A stretch of 64,000 bases of DNA from Ruminococcus flavefaciens AE3010 (GCF_000526795.1 NZ_JAGT01000001.1:124001-188000), one strand, 5' to 3'. Positions 9,012 through 17,711 are shown, counted from the stretch's first letter. Made by a program: numbers and translations. The notes: generated by a model not told the origin, from the letters alone.

Positions 9012-9116
9012 GAATGTAGAATTGAGAATTTAGAATTAATGTATGATGACAATAGTTTTACTATCTGATATGTGAACGAAGCGAACTCCTTCATTCTCAA
9101 TTCTTAATTCAAATCA
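9012..9116. repeat. Imperfect inverted-repeat element between thiF and thiG
   Basis: The sequence begins with a repeated unit (TTGAGAAT, GTAGAATTGAGAATTTAG) and ends in an inverted near-copy (CATTCTCAATTCTTAATTC). The centre contains no gene. Its size of about 105 bases and near-symmetrical ends resemble a small non-autonomous intergenic repeat inserted inside the operon. Confidence 0.5.
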
Positions 9117-9131
9117 AAAGGAGTAATCACA

Positions 9132-9902
9132 ATGAAAGACGATAAATTAGTAATCGGAGGACATGAGTTCTCCTCACGTTTTATACTGGGTTCGGGAAAG
9201 TATTCACTGAGCCTTATCGAAGCGGCTGTAAAGTACGCAGGCGCTGAGATAATCACACTGGCTGTACGCCGCACAAACTCCAAGGAGCATGAGAATATCC
9301 TTGACTATATCCCAAAGAACGTTACTCTGCTCCCCAATACATCAGGCGCAAGAAATGCAGACGAGGCTGTTCGTATCGCCCGTCTTGCAAGAGAGCTTGG
9401 CTGCGGCGACTTCGTAAAGATCGAGATAATGCGCGATACAAAGTATCTTCTTCCCGATAATCAGGAAACTGTCCGCGCTACGGAGATACTTGCAAAGGAG
9501 GGCTTCATAGTAATGCCCTATATGTATCCCGACCTCAACACCGCCCGCGACCTTGTGAACGCAGGCGCGGCTTCCGTAATGCCTCTTGCTTCGCCTATAG
9601 GCTCAAACAAGGGACTTGCCACAAAGGATTTCATACAGATACTCATTGACGAGATAGACCTGCCAATAATCGTTGACGCAGGTATCGGCAGGCCCTCACA
9701 GGCTTGCGAGGCTATGGAAATGGGAGCTGCCGCAGTTATGTCAAATACAGCACTTGCAACAGCAGGCGACCTGCCCGTAATGGCAGAGGCTTTCAGACAG
9801 GCGATCGAAGCAGGCAGAAAGGCTTATCTTGCAGGTCTGGGACGTGTTCTCACAAGAGGAGCTGCTCCCTCTGATACGCTGACGGGCTTCCTCAGAGACT
9901 GA
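9132..9902 (+). CDS. thiG: Thiazole synthase ThiG
   Basis: A 256-residue TIM-barrel enzyme that builds the thiazole phosphate ring from 1-deoxyxylulose 5-phosphate, dehydroglycine and ThiS thiocarboxylate. Family signatures are [24 protein letters not shown], the [12 protein letters not shown] phosphate loop and [19 protein letters not shown] precedes ATG. The stop codon overlaps the next ATG by one base. Confidence 0.96.
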   Translation: MKDDKLVIGGHEFSSRFILGSGKYSLSLIEAAVKYAGAEIITLAVRRTNSKEHENILDYIPKNVTLLPNTSGARNADEAVRIARLARELGCGDFVKIEIMRDTKYLLPDNQETVRATEILAKEGFIVMPYMYPDLNTARDLVNAGAASVMPLASPIGSNKGLATKDFIQILIDEIDLPIIVDAGIGRPSQACEAMEMGAAAVMSNTALATAGDLPVMAEAFRQAIEAGRKAYLAGLGRVLTRGAAPSDTLTGFLRD

Positions 9903-10384
9903 TGATTCATCTTGAAAAGGTAAACGGCGGCAATATCCGCGGCATACTTGAGCTCAGTGTTGATGAGAGTCAGGAATACTTTGTTGCGGATAACAGAACG
10001 AGCATAATCGAGGCTTATGCCACGCTTAACAGCGGCGGACATGTATTCACATTCGGTATATACGATGATGAAACTCCCGTTGGCTTTGTAATGATAGGCT
10101 TCGGTACCGATGAATACTGGTATGAGCCGCCGAAGATAGCCGAAAACACATACAATATCTGGCGCTTTATGATAGACAGACGCTTTCAGCACAGGGGCTA
10201 CGGCAGGGCTGCATTGCAGCTTGCAATTGACTTTATCCGCACATATCCATGCGGCAAGGCTGAGAAGTGCTGGCTTTCATATGAGCCTGAAAATACAACA
10301 GCCGAAAAGCTGTACAGCTCCTTGGGCTTTGAGCCAAACGGCGAAAAGGACGGCGATGAGATAATTGCCGTGCTGAATCTGTAA
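9902..10384 (+). CDS. GNAT-family N-acetyltransferase in thiamine operon
   Basis: A 160-residue acetyltransferase with the acetyl-CoA binding motif RFMIDRRFQHRGYGRAALQ (Q/RxxGxG/A type) and the C-terminal SYEPENTTAEKLYSSLGFE segment. Its substrate is unknown. The ATG overlaps the thiG stop by one base, so it is certainly co-transcribed and coupled, yet it is not a known thiamine gene. It might act on a thiamine precursor or be a passenger; the sequence does not decide. Confidence 0.88.
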   Translation: MIHLEKVNGGNIRGILELSVDESQEYFVADNRTSIIEAYATLNSGGHVFTFGIYDDETPVGFVMIGFGTDEYWYEPPKIAENTYNIWRFMIDRRFQHRGYGRAALQLAIDFIRTYPCGKAEKCWLSYEPENTTAEKLYSSLGFEPNGEKDGDEIIAVLNL

Positions 10385-10397
10385 AGAAGGTAATTTA

Positions 10398-11651
10398 ATG
10401 GAAAATCACTATTTTGTGGACTCGGATAAGCTCTCCGAGGCTGCACTTAAAAAGAAGCACACACTTGAAACCGACCCGTCTTCACGTACAAATCATATGG
10501 AGTACATGGAGGGCATGGAGCGTATCAAGTCCGATATAATGGAAAGAGTTCTCACGGAGATGAATAGCTACGACTATTCGCAGTATACTGCCCGTGATGT
10601 AAATGCTGCCCTCAACCATGATGTATGTACGGTGGAGGACTTCAAGGCGCTGCTTTCTCCTGCCGCAGAGCCTTTTCTTGAGAAAATGGCTGCAAAGGCA
10701 AGACTTGAAACTCAGAAGCACTTCGGCAACACGGTATACCTGTTCACTCCGCTGTATATTGCCAATTACTGTGAGAACTACTGCGTATACTGCGGCTTCA
10801 ACTGCTATAACGACATCAAGCGCATGAAGCTCAACATGGAGCAGATAGAGCATGAGATGAAGGTCATCGCCGACAGCGGCATGGAGGAGATACTCATTCT
10901 CACAGGCGAGAGCCGTGCACAGAGCGATGTTAAGTACATCGGCGAAGCCTGCAAGCTTGCCCGTAAGTACTTCCGTATGGTGGGCATTGAGGTCTATCCG
11001 CTGAACACCGACGAATACAAGTACCTCCATGAGTGCGGCGTTGACTACGTTACCGTCTTTCAGGAGACCTACAACAGCGACCGCTATGAGCAGCTTCATC
11101 TTCTCGGTCACAAGAGGATATTCCCGTACCGCTTTGAGGCTCAGGAGAGAGCTCTTATGGGCGGTATGAGAGGTATTGCCTGCTCGGCACTTCTGGGACT
11201 TTCCGATTTCAGAAAGGACGCTCTTGCAAGTGCGCTCCACGTTTACTATTTGCAGAGAAAGTACCCGCAGGCTGAGATATCACTGTCATGTCCCAGACTT
11301 CGTCCTATTATCAACAACGATGAGATAAATCCCCTTGACGTACACGAGAAGCAGCTCTGCCAGATACTCTGCGCCTACAGAATATTCCTGCCATTCTGTG
11401 GTATCACGGTTTCTTCCCGTGAGAGCGAGACCTTCCGCAACGGTATCGTAAAGATAGCCGCAACTAAGGTCTCCGCAGGCGTTTCCACAGGTATCGGCGA
11501 CCACGAAAGCAAGTACACGGGAAAGGAGAGCGACTCGGCAGAGGGCGACGAGCAGTTCGAGATAAACGACAGCCGCAGCTTCGATAAGATGTACAAGGAT
11601 ATGTCCTCTGAGGGACTCCAGCCCGTGCTGAATGACTACCTCTATGTCTGA
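10398..11651 (+). CDS. thiH: 2-iminoacetate synthase ThiH
   Basis: A 417-residue radical SAM enzyme. Cluster cysteines C125, C129 and C132 are seen in ENYCVYCGF. ThiH cleaves tyrosine to give dehydroglycine (2-iminoacetate) for ThiG, the oxygen-sensitive alternative to the ThiO oxidase, fitting an anaerobe. It carries the typical LILTGES and MVGIEVYPLNTDEYKYL segments and the C-terminal ISVSSRESE-like motif (TVSSRESETFRNG). AAGAAGG precedes ATG. Confidence 0.95.
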   Translation: MENHYFVDSDKLSEAALKKKHTLETDPSSRTNHMEYMEGMERIKSDIMERVLTEMNSYDYSQYTARDVNAALNHDVCTVEDFKALLSPAAEPFLEKMAAKARLETQKHFGNTVYLFTPLYIANYCENYCVYCGFNCYNDIKRMKLNMEQIEHEMKVIADSGMEEILILTGESRAQSDVKYIGEACKLARKYFRMVGIEVYPLNTDEYKYLHECGVDYVTVFQETYNSDRYEQLHLLGHKRIFPYRFEAQERALMGGMRGIACSALLGLSDFRKDALASALHVYYLQRKYPQAEISLSCPRLRPIINNDEINPLDVHEKQLCQILCAYRIFLPFCGITVSSRESETFRNGIVKIAATKVSAGVSTGIGDHESKYTGKESDSAEGDEQFEINDSRSFDKMYKDMSSEGLQPVLNDYLYV

Positions 11652-12240
11652 TATTATTTGCGTAACTGCGAGAAAGCTGTGCGGCGGTGATTTTTTGGAA
11701 CAGCTCAGCAAAATAGCGGAAGCCGCTCCCAAATACATCATTCTACGCGAAAAAGACCTTGACGGACCCGACTACCGCGCTCTTGCGGAAAAGGCTATGG
11801 AGATATGTCAGGGGAGCACAACAAGACTCATACTCCACTATTACTGGGGAACTGCCATAGAGCTTGGCTCGGACAGCGTGCATTTGCCCCTGCATATTCT
11901 TCGGGAGCTCACAGCTGAGGACAAGTCTCGCTTTTCGCTTGTAGGCGCTTCATGCCACTCAGTCGAGGACGCAAGGGAAGCAGAGAAGCTGGGAGCGAAT
12001 TACATTACCGCAGGACATATTTTTGCTACAGACTGTAAAAAGGGACTTCCGCCAAGAGGGCTTGATTTTCTACGCGAGGTATGCAAAAGCGTTGATATAC
12101 CTGTCTATGCAATCGGCGGTATTTCTCCCGAAAATTTTCCTCAGGTCACAGAAGCAGGAGCATCGGGTGCATGTGTTATGAGCGGATTTATGAAATGCGC
12201 TGAGCCGAAAGATTTGTTGAACCAATTCATCAGGAAGTGA
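11644..12240 (+). CDS. tenI: Thiazole tautomerase TenI
   Basis: A TIM-barrel protein of 198 residues related to ThiE. It matches Bacillus TenI better than ThiE: the segment ASCHSVEDAREAEKLGA followed by AGHIFATDCKKGLPPRG corresponds to the TenI signature, and the ThiE substrate motif QxRxK reads ILREK, lacking the Gln. TenI converts the ThiG product to the aromatic thiazole carboxylate phosphate. The likely start (11644) overlaps the end of thiH by 8 bases; an ATG at 11632 is an alternative, and neither has a strong ribosome binding site. Confidence 0.88.
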   Translation: MSDIICVTARKLCGGDFLEQLSKIAEAAPKYIILREKDLDGPDYRALAEKAMEICQGSTTRLILHYYWGTAIELGSDSVHLPLHILRELTAEDKSRFSLVGASCHSVEDAREAEKLGANYITAGHIFATDCKKGLPPRGLDFLREVCKSVDIPVYAIGGISPENFPQVTEAGASGACVMSGFMKCAEPKDLLNQFIRK

Positions 12241-12245
12241 TAGAT

Positions 12246-12881
12246 TTGAAGATAGAAAAGAAAGACCTGCTGCTGTATGCAGTCACCGAGAGGAGCTGTC
12301 TCCGCGGCAAAAGCCTTGAAGAAGCGGTGGAGCAGGCTATACTCGGCGGAGTTACCTGCGTACAGCTCCGCGAGAAAAATATCAGCCAGGACGAGCTTAT
12401 CGAAGAAGCTAAGAAGCTTCTTGCGATATGCCGCAAATACAATGTGCCCCTTATCATCAATGACGACTACGAAGCGGCGCTGAAAAGCGGCGCGGACGGC
12501 GTTCACGTCGGCATCGAGGACGCTCCCGTTGCGGAGATACGCAGGATAGCAGGGGAAAGCTTCATAATCGGAGCAACTGCCAAAACTGTGGAGCAGGCAA
12601 GGCTTGCGGAAGCCTCGGGCGCTGATTATCTCGGTGTTGGAGCTGTATTCCCGTCGCCTACAAAGACAAACGCCATAAGAATAACTCCACAGCAGCTCAG
12701 CGAGATATGCGGCTGTGTGACTTTGCCTGCTGTTGCTATCGGCGGTATTACAGCTGAAAATGTCCGTGAGATAAAGGGCTGCGGTCACAGCGGTATCGCG
12801 GCGGTTTCAGCCATATTCGGAGCTGAGGACGTAAGAGCGGCTGTGCAGGAGTTGTGCTCCGCTGTAAAGGATACGTTATGA
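12246..12881 (+). CDS. thiE: Thiamine phosphate synthase ThiE
   Basis: A 211-residue TIM barrel joining the pyrimidine diphosphate and thiazole phosphate to form thiamine phosphate. The substrate motif QLREK (in GVTCVQLREKNIS), NDDYEAALKSGADGVHVG, IGATAKT and GVGAVFPSPTK are intact. The start is uncertain: TTG at 12246 has AGGA 10 bases upstream, whereas GTG at 12237 sits almost on it. It is the last gene of the riboswitch operon. No thiC, thiD or thiM is in this window. Confidence 0.94.
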   Translation: MKIEKKDLLLYAVTERSCLRGKSLEEAVEQAILGGVTCVQLREKNISQDELIEEAKKLLAICRKYNVPLIINDDYEAALKSGADGVHVGIEDAPVAEIRRIAGESFIIGATAKTVEQARLAEASGADYLGVGAVFPSPTKTNAIRITPQQLSEICGCVTLPAVAIGGITAENVREIKGCGHSGIAAVSAIFGAEDVRAAVQELCSAVKDTL

Positions 12882-12886
12882 TATAA

Positions 12887-12916
12887 AAAAGCTGCGTATG
12901 ATACGCAGCTTTTTTC
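12887..12916. terminator. Bidirectional terminator between thiE and the 17-residue peptide gene
   Basis: Stem AAAAGCTGCGTAT pairs with ATACGCAGCTTTT, with A-run and T-run at the two ends. It can therefore end the thiamine operon on the plus strand and the small peptide gene on the minus strand. Confidence 0.88.
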
Positions 12917-12923
12917 GTGTGTG

Positions 12924-12977
12924 TTATTTGCAGCAGATACCGAACATTTCACAGAGTATCTTCCAGATGTTGCACAT
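12924..12977 (-). CDS. 17-residue cysteine-rich peptide gene
   Basis: A complete small reading frame encoding MCNIWKILCEMFGICCK. AGGAGGG (12986-12992) lies 8 bases upstream of ATG, a consensus promoter (13022-13050) drives it, and the shared terminator follows 8 bases after the stop. This full set of signals makes a real gene likely although the product is tiny. Four of 17 residues are Cys, the rest mostly hydrophobic with a Lys end. Function is unknown; a membrane-active peptide, a metal or redox-sensing peptide, or a leader peptide are possible. Confidence 0.6.
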   Translation of the reverse strand: MCNIWKILCEMFGICCK

Positions 12978-13021
12978 AATAATATCCCTCCTGTATGTAT
13001 TTGTCCTCCGAAGACAATATT

Positions 13022-13050
13022 ATTATAGCATGGGAGATACGCTTATTCAA
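13022..13050 (-). promoter_or_regulatory. Promoter of small peptide gene
   Basis: On the minus strand TTGAAT (13045-13050), 17 bases, then TATAAT (13022-13027) preceded by TGC, an extended -10 form. It lies about 45 bases upstream of the peptide start codon. Confidence 0.75.
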
Positions 13051-13089
13051 TGCAAAATTACTGGCAGAAATCTTTCCGTTTTATATGGT

Positions 13090-13563
13090 TCAGTTAAGGA
13101 AATAAATGGCGACTGCAAGATATGTCGCAAAGCCCAGCCATACCAGATAGGGGATATTCAGCCGTGCAGCAAGGGGTGATATTCTTCTGAACGATAATAT
13201 CATCGCACCCACCAGCAAAAACAGGATCACAGCCACAGCAGCTGCAAGCCCAAGAGCGCGGAAACGGAAGAAAAAAATGCTCCATGAAAAGTTCACAGCA
13301 AGCTGTATGTAGTAAAGCCGCAGAGCAGATGAACGGCGGATCTCGTTTTTTCTGTTGTTCCATATCATATAGGCAGAAACGCCCATAAGTGCATAGAGTA
13401 TTGTCCATACTACGGGAAACAGCCAAGGCGGCGGAGACAGTGGCGGTCTGATCATCTCAGAGTAAAACGATGTGAAGTCTCCTGCAAGAAGTGCCGATAA
13501 TGCGCCCACAAGCTCTGCTGTAACAACAAAAATAAGCAGATCCGTCAATTTGAATTTTTTCAT
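13090..13563 (-). CDS. TspO/MBR family membrane protein
   Basis: A 157-residue protein with five predicted membrane helices. TspO family signatures are seen in SEMIRPPLSPPPWLFPVVWTILY-like order (positions about 36-58), AVNFSWSIFFF and the closing VWLGFATYLAVAIY. TspO proteins bind porphyrins and other hydrophobic ligands; a sensory or transport role is usual, but the ligand here is unknown. AGAGGT precedes ATG. It is transcribed alone, opposite to the thiamine operon. Confidence 0.9.
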   Translation of the reverse strand: MKKFKLTDLLIFVVTAELVGALSALLAGDFTSFYSEMIRPPLSPPPWLFPVVWTILYALMGVSAYMIWNNRKNEIRRSSALRLYYIQLAVNFSWSIFFFRFRALGLAAAVAVILFLLVGAMILSFRRISPLAARLNIPYLVWLGFATYLAVAIYFLN

Positions 13564-13620
13564 AGTATTACCTCTTTTGGTTTGATAGTAAATACTATGT
13601 CGGATCTGCTCATATTATGT

Positions 13621-14283
13621 CTATTTCAATGGATAAAGGCAGTCATAGACTGCGTAGAATTTCAAAGGGATATGCTTGTCGATATGGCACTTGCCGAAGA
13701 ACCATTTCTTGTAGGTGCAGTTCTTGATGATGTCCTCGAAAAATGCGTGTACCTCGAGGTGCTCCAGCACATCGACTCCAAGGCACTCCTTTAGTGAAGC
13801 AGGAGGCTCATGGGTAATAACGTAGTCCACCTTGTAGTTATGCTCTTTAAGGTTGGCAATGCCGTCCAGTATCTCCTGATGAGTGGGCTGTTCACGCTCC
13901 CACCAGTCGATATTTCTGCGGAAGTCTATATCCTGACTGTGACCGCCGCCGAAAGTGAAGATCTTCTTTTTTTCAATGGTATAGACCTGTCCGCGGAGAA
14001 GATGAAACACGTTCTTTTCGATCTTCCGTATTTTGCCGCCGTTCCATGTTTCAAGGGGATATTTTTCAAGCAGGTCGTAATTTTCATGACAACCGTCCAC
14101 AAAAGCTATTCTGAAATTTTTCTCGGAAAGCCTTTTAAGATTAGCCTGTTCCTGTTTGGAATTATCCCATAAAAAGCCGAAATCGCCTGCTATGATAAGG
14201 GTGTCGCCGCGGGATAATTTTTTCATTTCAGAGCTTTTAAAGCGCGTGATGTCTCCGTGGGTGTCTCCTGTAACGTAGATCAC
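13621..14283 (-). CDS. Metallophosphoesterase
   Basis: A 220-residue calcineurin-like phosphoesterase. Metal-binding motifs are GDTHGD (residues 6-11), GDFGFLWD, DGCHENYD (in place of GNHD/E), and ITHEPP near the C-terminus, so the dinuclear metal site looks complete. Substrate unknown. The gene starts with GTG: GGAGG lies 7 bases upstream, and the ATG one base off is out of frame. Confidence 0.88.
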   Translation of the reverse strand: MIYVTGDTHGDITRFKSSEMKKLSRGDTLIIAGDFGFLWDNSKQEQANLKRLSEKNFRIAFVDGCHENYDLLEKYPLETWNGGKIRKIEKNVFHLLRGQVYTIEKKKIFTFGGGHSQDIDFRRNIDWWEREQPTHQEILDGIANLKEHNYKVDYVITHEPPASLKECLGVDVLEHLEVHAFFEDIIKNCTYKKWFFGKCHIDKHIPLKFYAVYDCLYPLK

Positions 14284-14402
14284 ATTAAAACCTCCGTTCT
14301 GTATTGTCTTTTGTTCTTTTAGCAGCTGTTTTTTCTGTACTGCATTCTGTGTTTATTATTGTAGCATATTTTTTTGTAAACGTAAAGGGGGAGAAAGAAA
14401 AT

Positions 14403-14431
14403 TTTCTGAAATTTAAAAAAAATTTCAGAAA
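14403..14431. repeat. A/T-rich inverted repeat upstream of carboxypeptidase homologue
   Basis: TTTCTGAAATTT (14403-14414) and AAATTTCAGAAA (14420-14431) are perfect inverted copies around five A residues. It sits 28 bases upstream of a TATAAT (14459-14464) and could be an operator or a weak terminator. Confidence 0.5.
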
Positions 14432-14528
14432 CCTCTTTTAAAACACAAAAAAATCTGGTATAATATAGCTTGGAGTTTTTTATTCTGAGAATTTATGCGA
14501 CAATATCGCTTGATATAAAGGAGAAACT

Positions 14529-15947
14529 ATGAAGAGATTCTTGTCCTTGCTGGCTGCGGTGGCGATTGTACTGCCATGTATCTGTGTACCGAAAGCCGGA
14601 GCCGTTAATTTTCCGCTGCTTGAACCTATCCAGAGCGAATCCGCTGTGCTTATAAATCTTGATTCCAACATGGTCATACATGAGAAGAATGCCGATACCA
14701 AGCAGATGCCGGGGCCGCTTGTAAATATAATGACTGCTGTAGTCTGTCTTGAAAACTGTGCGGATCTTGATGAAAAGGTGACTGTTGACGAGTCCATATA
14801 CGAATATCTGTACAACTATGAGTATCCCGACGATCTGAGATTTGCCGAAATAGAGGACGGCGACGTTCTTACGGTGACCGATCTGCTCTATGCGATGATG
14901 CTCACATCGTCTGTGGAAGCCTGCGAGACTATCGCGTATAAGATAGGCAAGGGCGACACATCACGCTTTATCGAGATGATGAATACAAAAGCGGCGGAGC
15001 TCGGTATGTTTGATACCCATTTCACCAATGCAACAGGCTTGTACGACCCGGAACAGTACACCACAGCAAACGATATGACAAAGCTTACCATGTACGCTCT
15101 TGACGTTCCAATGTTTGAAACTATAGCGACTACCTACAGCTATACTCCTTCTATCCCGAATGGAGAACACCACGATAATCCGACTGAGTGGATATGGACT
15201 CACTCAAACGTTATGATGGACTCGGGCGGTGACTATGCATACAGCGGCGCCAAGGGAATAAAGACCGCGAACCTTGATATGGCAGGCAGAAATATCATTA
15301 CCATGGCAAGCCGTGACGGAAACAAGTACCTTGCTGTGCTTATGAAGTCTCCGCTGAAATCTTCAAGCGGTGATATTGCATACTTCCATATAGTTGACGC
15401 CATCTCACTTTTTGACTGGGCATTCACACATTTCTCCTATCAGACCATTCTTGCTGATACTGCGGAGGTAGGTGAGCTTCCCGTTGAGCTTGCAGACGGC
15501 AATGACTATGTTCTTGCAAAGCCCAAGGAAGAGTTCACCCGTATCTGGTATGATGAGATAGATATATCCACAATAAGCCGTGACAAGGTGGAATGGTACA
15601 AGAGCTCATTACAGGCTCCTGTAGCAAAGGGCGAGCCTCTCGGCAAGGTAACACTTGAGTATTCGGGCGAGGAGCTGGGTACAGTTGAGATAGTAGCAGT
15701 AAGCAACGTTGAGCGCTCTGTATCAAAATATAATCTTTATGTAGCAAAGATGTTCAGGAAGTCAAGGTGGTTCAACAGAGCACTGATGATCTCGTTCCTG
15801 CTCTGCGCAATATATGTACTGATATGTATCTACGCCTATGTGGTATTCAAGAGCAAGTCAAAGCCAATGAAGCCCATATATGCAGTCCCGAAGGTAAACG
15901 ATAAGGACAGACGCAGACGCAGATCACAGAACAGCGATGATAAATAA
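14529..15947 (+). CDS. DD-carboxypeptidase (PBP5/DacA) homologue with degenerate active site
   Basis: A 472-residue secreted protein: signal peptide (residues 1-25, ending PKAGA), a peptidase S11 fold, a C-terminal membrane segment (about 418-441, SFLLCAIYVLICIYAYVVF) and a basic tail. The overall S11 framework is clear (AVLINLDSNMVIHEKNADTKQMP, NIMTAVV, GTHFTNATGL-like FDTHFTNATGLYDPEQYTTA). All three catalytic motifs are changed: SxxK reads PLVN (63-66), SxN reads SSV (127-129) and KTG reads KTA (245-247). No serine nucleophile or general-base lysine remains, so DD-carboxypeptidase activity is unlikely. It may bind peptidoglycan as a scaffold or regulator. Confidence 0.88.
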   Translation: MKRFLSLLAAVAIVLPCICVPKAGAVNFPLLEPIQSESAVLINLDSNMVIHEKNADTKQMPGPLVNIMTAVVCLENCADLDEKVTVDESIYEYLYNYEYPDDLRFAEIEDGDVLTVTDLLYAMMLTSSVEACETIAYKIGKGDTSRFIEMMNTKAAELGMFDTHFTNATGLYDPEQYTTANDMTKLTMYALDVPMFETIATTYSYTPSIPNGEHHDNPTEWIWTHSNVMMDSGGDYAYSGAKGIKTANLDMAGRNIITMASRDGNKYLAVLMKSPLKSSSGDIAYFHIVDAISLFDWAFTHFSYQTILADTAEVGELPVELADGNDYVLAKPKEEFTRIWYDEIDISTISRDKVEWYKSSLQAPVAKGEPLGKVTLEYSGEELGTVEIVAVSNVERSVSKYNLYVAKMFRKSRWFNRALMISFLLCAIYVLICIYAYVVFKSKSKPMKPIYAVPKVNDKDRRRRRSQNSDDK

Positions 15948-15950
15948 CAA

Positions 15951-15986
15951 AAATACCGTACAGATCATACTGTACGGTATTTCTTT
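15951..15986. terminator. Bidirectional terminator
   Basis: Perfect 13-base stem AAATACCGTACAG (15951-15963) with CTGTACGGTATTT (15970-15982) over a 6-base loop. It lies between two convergent genes and serves both strands. Confidence 0.9.
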
Positions 15987-16723
15987 TATAATGTGATATA
16001 TTCGCTGCTCGAATAGCCCGTTATACCGTTATAGCTGACAACGTACCAGCCGTTTGTCTCGCCGTTTATCATCACAGTTGCCCCGTCGGGCATGGTACCG
16101 ATGATCTTTCCTGCAAGTGACGGGTAGCTCCGTATATTGAGGTTGCTTCCGTCGGTGGTGACAGTTCCCCAGCGGACAGCTCCCGCAGGTACAAATGGGA
16201 TACCGAAATAATCGCAGAGTGAATCGGTTATATTTCTTGCAATGGCTTCAAGATTGTTCTTCAGCCACGCTTCATCTGCGTAATTATCGTGGTAGCCCAG
16301 CTCACAGAGCACTGCCACAGCCTTTGTGCGCAGCACCTCTCCCAATGAATAGGTTGGGACTGCTCTTACTTTGTCTGGCAAAGGATAAATCGATTTCAGA
16401 TTATTGGCAATTATATTTGCAAGCTTTTCGCTGTAGCTGCTTTTGGGAGCAAAATAAATATCTATACCTCTCAGTCTGCCTGTCAGATTTTCGGGAGCGG
16501 CATTGGAGTGGAGGGCGAGGTGAACATCGTAGCTGCCTGCGTTGGAGTCTGCAATAGCGCCTGTAACGTTTCTCACGGGATCGTTGCGTACAAAGCTTAT
16601 GCCGCATGAGCGCAGATACGGCTCCATACGGTCTGCAAGGAGATTCATGTACAGCTCCTCGTTGCCCTCAGTGGCATATTGGTTCCATTCCTGAGTAGAA
16701 GGACTTAAAAATACCTTTGGCAT
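15986..16723 (-). CDS. N-acetylmuramoyl-L-alanine amidase-like protein with SH3 domain
   Basis: A 245-residue protein: an amidase_3-like domain (residues 1-175) and a bacterial SH3 domain (about 185-245, DGSNLNIRSYPSLAGKIIG to GYSSSEYITL). The later zinc-site segments are visible (LALHSNA, CELGYHDN), but the first ligand usually found in a GHGG motif is absent; the protein begins MPKVFLSPSTQEWNQYA. No signal peptide is present. I recall this SPSTQE type as a recurring form in Clostridia. It could be an endolysin-like or non-classically released amidase. AAAGGAATG precedes ATG. Confidence 0.82.
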   Translation of the reverse strand: MPKVFLSPSTQEWNQYATEGNEELYMNLLADRMEPYLRSCGISFVRNDPVRNVTGAIADSNAGSYDVHLALHSNAAPENLTGRLRGIDIYFAPKSSYSEKLANIIANNLKSIYPLPDKVRAVPTYSLGEVLRTKAVAVLCELGYHDNYADEAWLKNNLEAIARNITDSLCDYFGIPFVPAGAVRWGTVTTDGSNLNIRSYPSLAGKIIGTMPDGATVMINGETNGWYVVSYNGITGYSSSEYITL

Positions 16724-16798
16724 AAAAACATTCCTTTCTGTAAATTGAGAAAGCTCTCACTATATTTTATGCTGCGGAGAGAAAAATGTTTTTAGCTC

Positions 16799-16827
16799 TT
16801 GACTTTTGCTGTTTAAAGTGCTATACT
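16799..16827 (+). promoter_or_regulatory. Promoter of tyrA
   Basis: TTGACT (16799-16804), 17-base spacer, TATACT (16822-16827), 32 bases before the tyrA start codon. Confidence 0.8.
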
Positions 16828-16859
16828 TTAAATGATAAAAGATTCGGGAGGATATTTTT

Positions 16860-17711
16860 ATGAAAATTCTTGTTGTAGGACTTGGACTTATCGGCGGTTC
16901 ACTTTGCAAAGCGCTGAAAAAATATACATATCATACAGTAACAGGCTGCGACCTTAATCACGATATCGAGAACGCCGCTCTCCGCGATGTTGCACTTGAC
17001 AACGTTTTCGACGGAAGCTTTGAGGGCTACGACCTTATTATAATCGCTCTTTTCCCTCAGGCTACGGAGGTGTTTTTCAATGATAATGCTTCTAAAATAA
17101 GCAAAAACACCCTTATAACCGACGTGTGCGGCATAAAGGGTGAGTTTTCCGACAGAATGAAGGCTATTGCCGAAGCAAACGGACTGAGATACGTTGGTAT
17201 CCATCCCATGGCGGGCAAGGAGTTCGGCGGCTACTATAACAGTACGGCTGACCTTTTTGTAAAGGCTAATTTCATTATCGCTCCCTTTGAGGACAGCAAC
17301 GAAAAGGATACAGAGCTGCTGAAAAACGTTGCATCGGAAATAGGAGCAGGCAAGATAGTAGTTACAAGTCCCGAGAACCACGATAAAATGATAGCGTATA
17401 CATCTCAGCTGGCTCATATAGTTTCAAGTGCCTATGTAAAGAGCCCCGAGCTTGGTCTTGAGTGCGGATTCAGCGGAGGAAGCTTTCAGGATATGACCAG
17501 AATAGCCACTATGAACGAGAAGATGTGGACTGACCTTTTCATGCAGAACAGAGAGAACCTCCAGTACGAGCTGGATACCCTTATCGCAAACCTCAACAAG
17601 TACAGCGAGGCGCTGAAAAGCGGCGATAAGGACAAAATGAGAGCCCTCATTGCTGAGGGCAGAGAGCTCAAGGAGGAAAATCTCCGTCACAGAGTTGGTC
17701 AGCCTAACTAA
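16860..17711 (+). CDS. tyrA: Prephenate dehydrogenase
   Basis: A 283-residue enzyme of tyrosine synthesis that oxidatively decarboxylates prephenate to 4-hydroxyphenylpyruvate. The NAD-binding loop GLGLIGGSLCKAL starts at residue 7; family motifs TDVCGIKGEF, GIHPMAGKEFGG and SPENHDKMIAYTSQLAH (the last with catalytic-site His) are intact. There is no fused chorismate mutase or ACT domain. It stands alone behind its own promoter, and its last 8 bases overlap the convergent pseudouridine synthase gene. Confidence 0.93.
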   Translation: MKILVVGLGLIGGSLCKALKKYTYHTVTGCDLNHDIENAALRDVALDNVFDGSFEGYDLIIIALFPQATEVFFNDNASKISKNTLITDVCGIKGEFSDRMKAIAEANGLRYVGIHPMAGKEFGGYYNSTADLFVKANFIIAPFEDSNEKDTELLKNVASEIGAGKIVVTSPENHDKMIAYTSQLAHIVSSAYVKSPELGLECGFSGGSFQDMTRIATMNEKMWTDLFMQNRENLQYELDTLIANLNKYSEALKSGDKDKMRALIAEGRELKEENLRHRVGQPN

